Below are positions 6,820-7,055 of a stretch of DNA of 7,055 nt, piece after piece. The notes beneath the pieces were generated by a model, which did not search any database, was not told where the DNA came from, and saw only the letters and a program-made list of their open reading frames with translations. Both the position numbers and the translations under genes were made by a program. Source of the DNA: JBNKDD01 sp050288085 (lineage in GTDB: Bacteria > Chloroflexota > Anaerolineae > Aggregatilineales > UBA3940); the NCBI GenBank assembly GCA_050288085.1, contig JBNKDD010000301.1:1-7055 (forward strand), read 5' to 3'. How positions within the stretch are numbered: position 1 is the stretch's first letter; every line of letters starts with the position of its first letter.

Positions 6820-6848
6820 AGTTTAGCAAAGCCTTCCCTCGCTGGCAA
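6820..6848 (-). promoter_or_regulatory. Sigma-70-type promoter of the 434-residue surface protein gene
   Basis: On the minus strand, TTGCCA (6848-6843, five of six bases of TTGACA) and TAAACT (6825-6820) are separated by an optimal 17 bases. The -10 box is preceded by TGC, an extended -10 element. Predicted transcription starts near 6813, leaving a leader of about 30 bases with AAGGAG before the GTG at 6782. It lies just after the stop codon of the upstream gene. Confidence 0.65.
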
Positions 6849-6869
6849 TGGACGATTTGCCGCCGACTT

Positions 6870-7055
6870 TCAGTCCCCGATCCAGAATTGCCCGATCAAG
6901 ACACTGTCCCCCCCACCATCGACCGGCAGTCGCTCGGCGGTGTCGGCATCATACAGACCCACGTAGACCGCATATGATTCATCGCTGCCATAAATTTCAG
7001 GTGGCAGGAAAATGGCATGAAGATCGAGCACCTGCTCGCCAGGAATCCAGTCATA
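6870..7055 (-). CDS. C-terminal end of an unidentified protein, 5' part beyond the right edge
   Basis: The frame is open from the right edge to the TGA at 6872-6870 and gives 61 residues. Codon use and the residue pattern are protein-like: YDWIPGEQVLDLHAIFLP, then a variable stretch, YAVYVGLYDADTAERLPV, and a final LIGQFWIGD. The segment looks like the last strands of a beta-sandwich domain. From memory, similar tails (PGE, then a GLYD-type motif, then RLPV) occur at the ends of large Chloroflexota membrane proteins, including glycosyltransferase-39-like ones; that identification is tentative because the catalytic part is outside the window. The PGExV spacing also parallels the C-terminal domain of the next gene. 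No clear intrinsic terminator follows; the next gene has its own promoter in the 87-base gap. Confidence 0.8.
   Translation of the reverse strand, partial: YDWIPGEQVLDLHAIFLPPEIYGSDESYAVYVGLYDADTAERLPVDGGGDSVLIGQFWIGD

Noticed and set aside
6849..6882. GACT-GAA-AGTC around the stop codon of the partial gene as a terminator
   Set aside because: The stem is four bases with a three-base loop and no T-run follows.

Overview
All detectable genes in this window lie on the minus strand and read from right to left. The style of the proteins suggests a member of the Chloroflexota, probably Anaerolineae or a relative. The pointers are envelope proteins with Thr/Pro-rich linkers of the TPTP kind, an Ig-like domain of the SPxxGxxVxG type, and a pth-mfd neighbourhood. 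This is a judgement from protein style, not a phylogenetic placement.

Right part (about 5421-7055). The window opens with the last 61 codons of an unidentified protein (6870-7055). A near-consensus promoter follows (6820-6848). It drives a 434-residue membrane-anchored extracytoplasmic protein (5478-6782) with two PNxDGxxD-type beta-sandwich repeats and a separate C-terminal domain. A strong intrinsic terminator (5421-5447) closes this unit.

Left part (1 to about 5390). A weaker promoter candidate (5360-5389) precedes a tight cluster of four genes with gaps of 5, 18 and 0 bases. In order of transcription these are: a signal-peptide, Ig-domain, Pro/Thr-linker, membrane-anchor protein (4583-5323); peptidyl-tRNA hydrolase pth (3996-4577); a ten-helix EamA/DMT-type transporter (3084-3977); and the transcription-repair coupling factor mfd (1-3083). 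The mfd gene is open from its ATG to the left edge and lacks only its C-terminal end. Pth recycles stalled peptidyl-tRNA and Mfd removes stalled RNA polymerase, so two housekeeping rescue functions share a transcript with two envelope proteins whose roles cannot be read from sequence.

No stretch longer than about 155 bases lacks a gene. I see no RNA gene, insertion sequence, CRISPR array or attachment site. Most of the window is ordinary chromosomal housekeeping sequence. The items worth a second look are start-site corrections that expose a promoter, a transporter set between pth and mfd, a C-terminal domain pattern shared by two adjacent surface proteins, and a G-quadruplex-type tract in the Pro/Thr linker.
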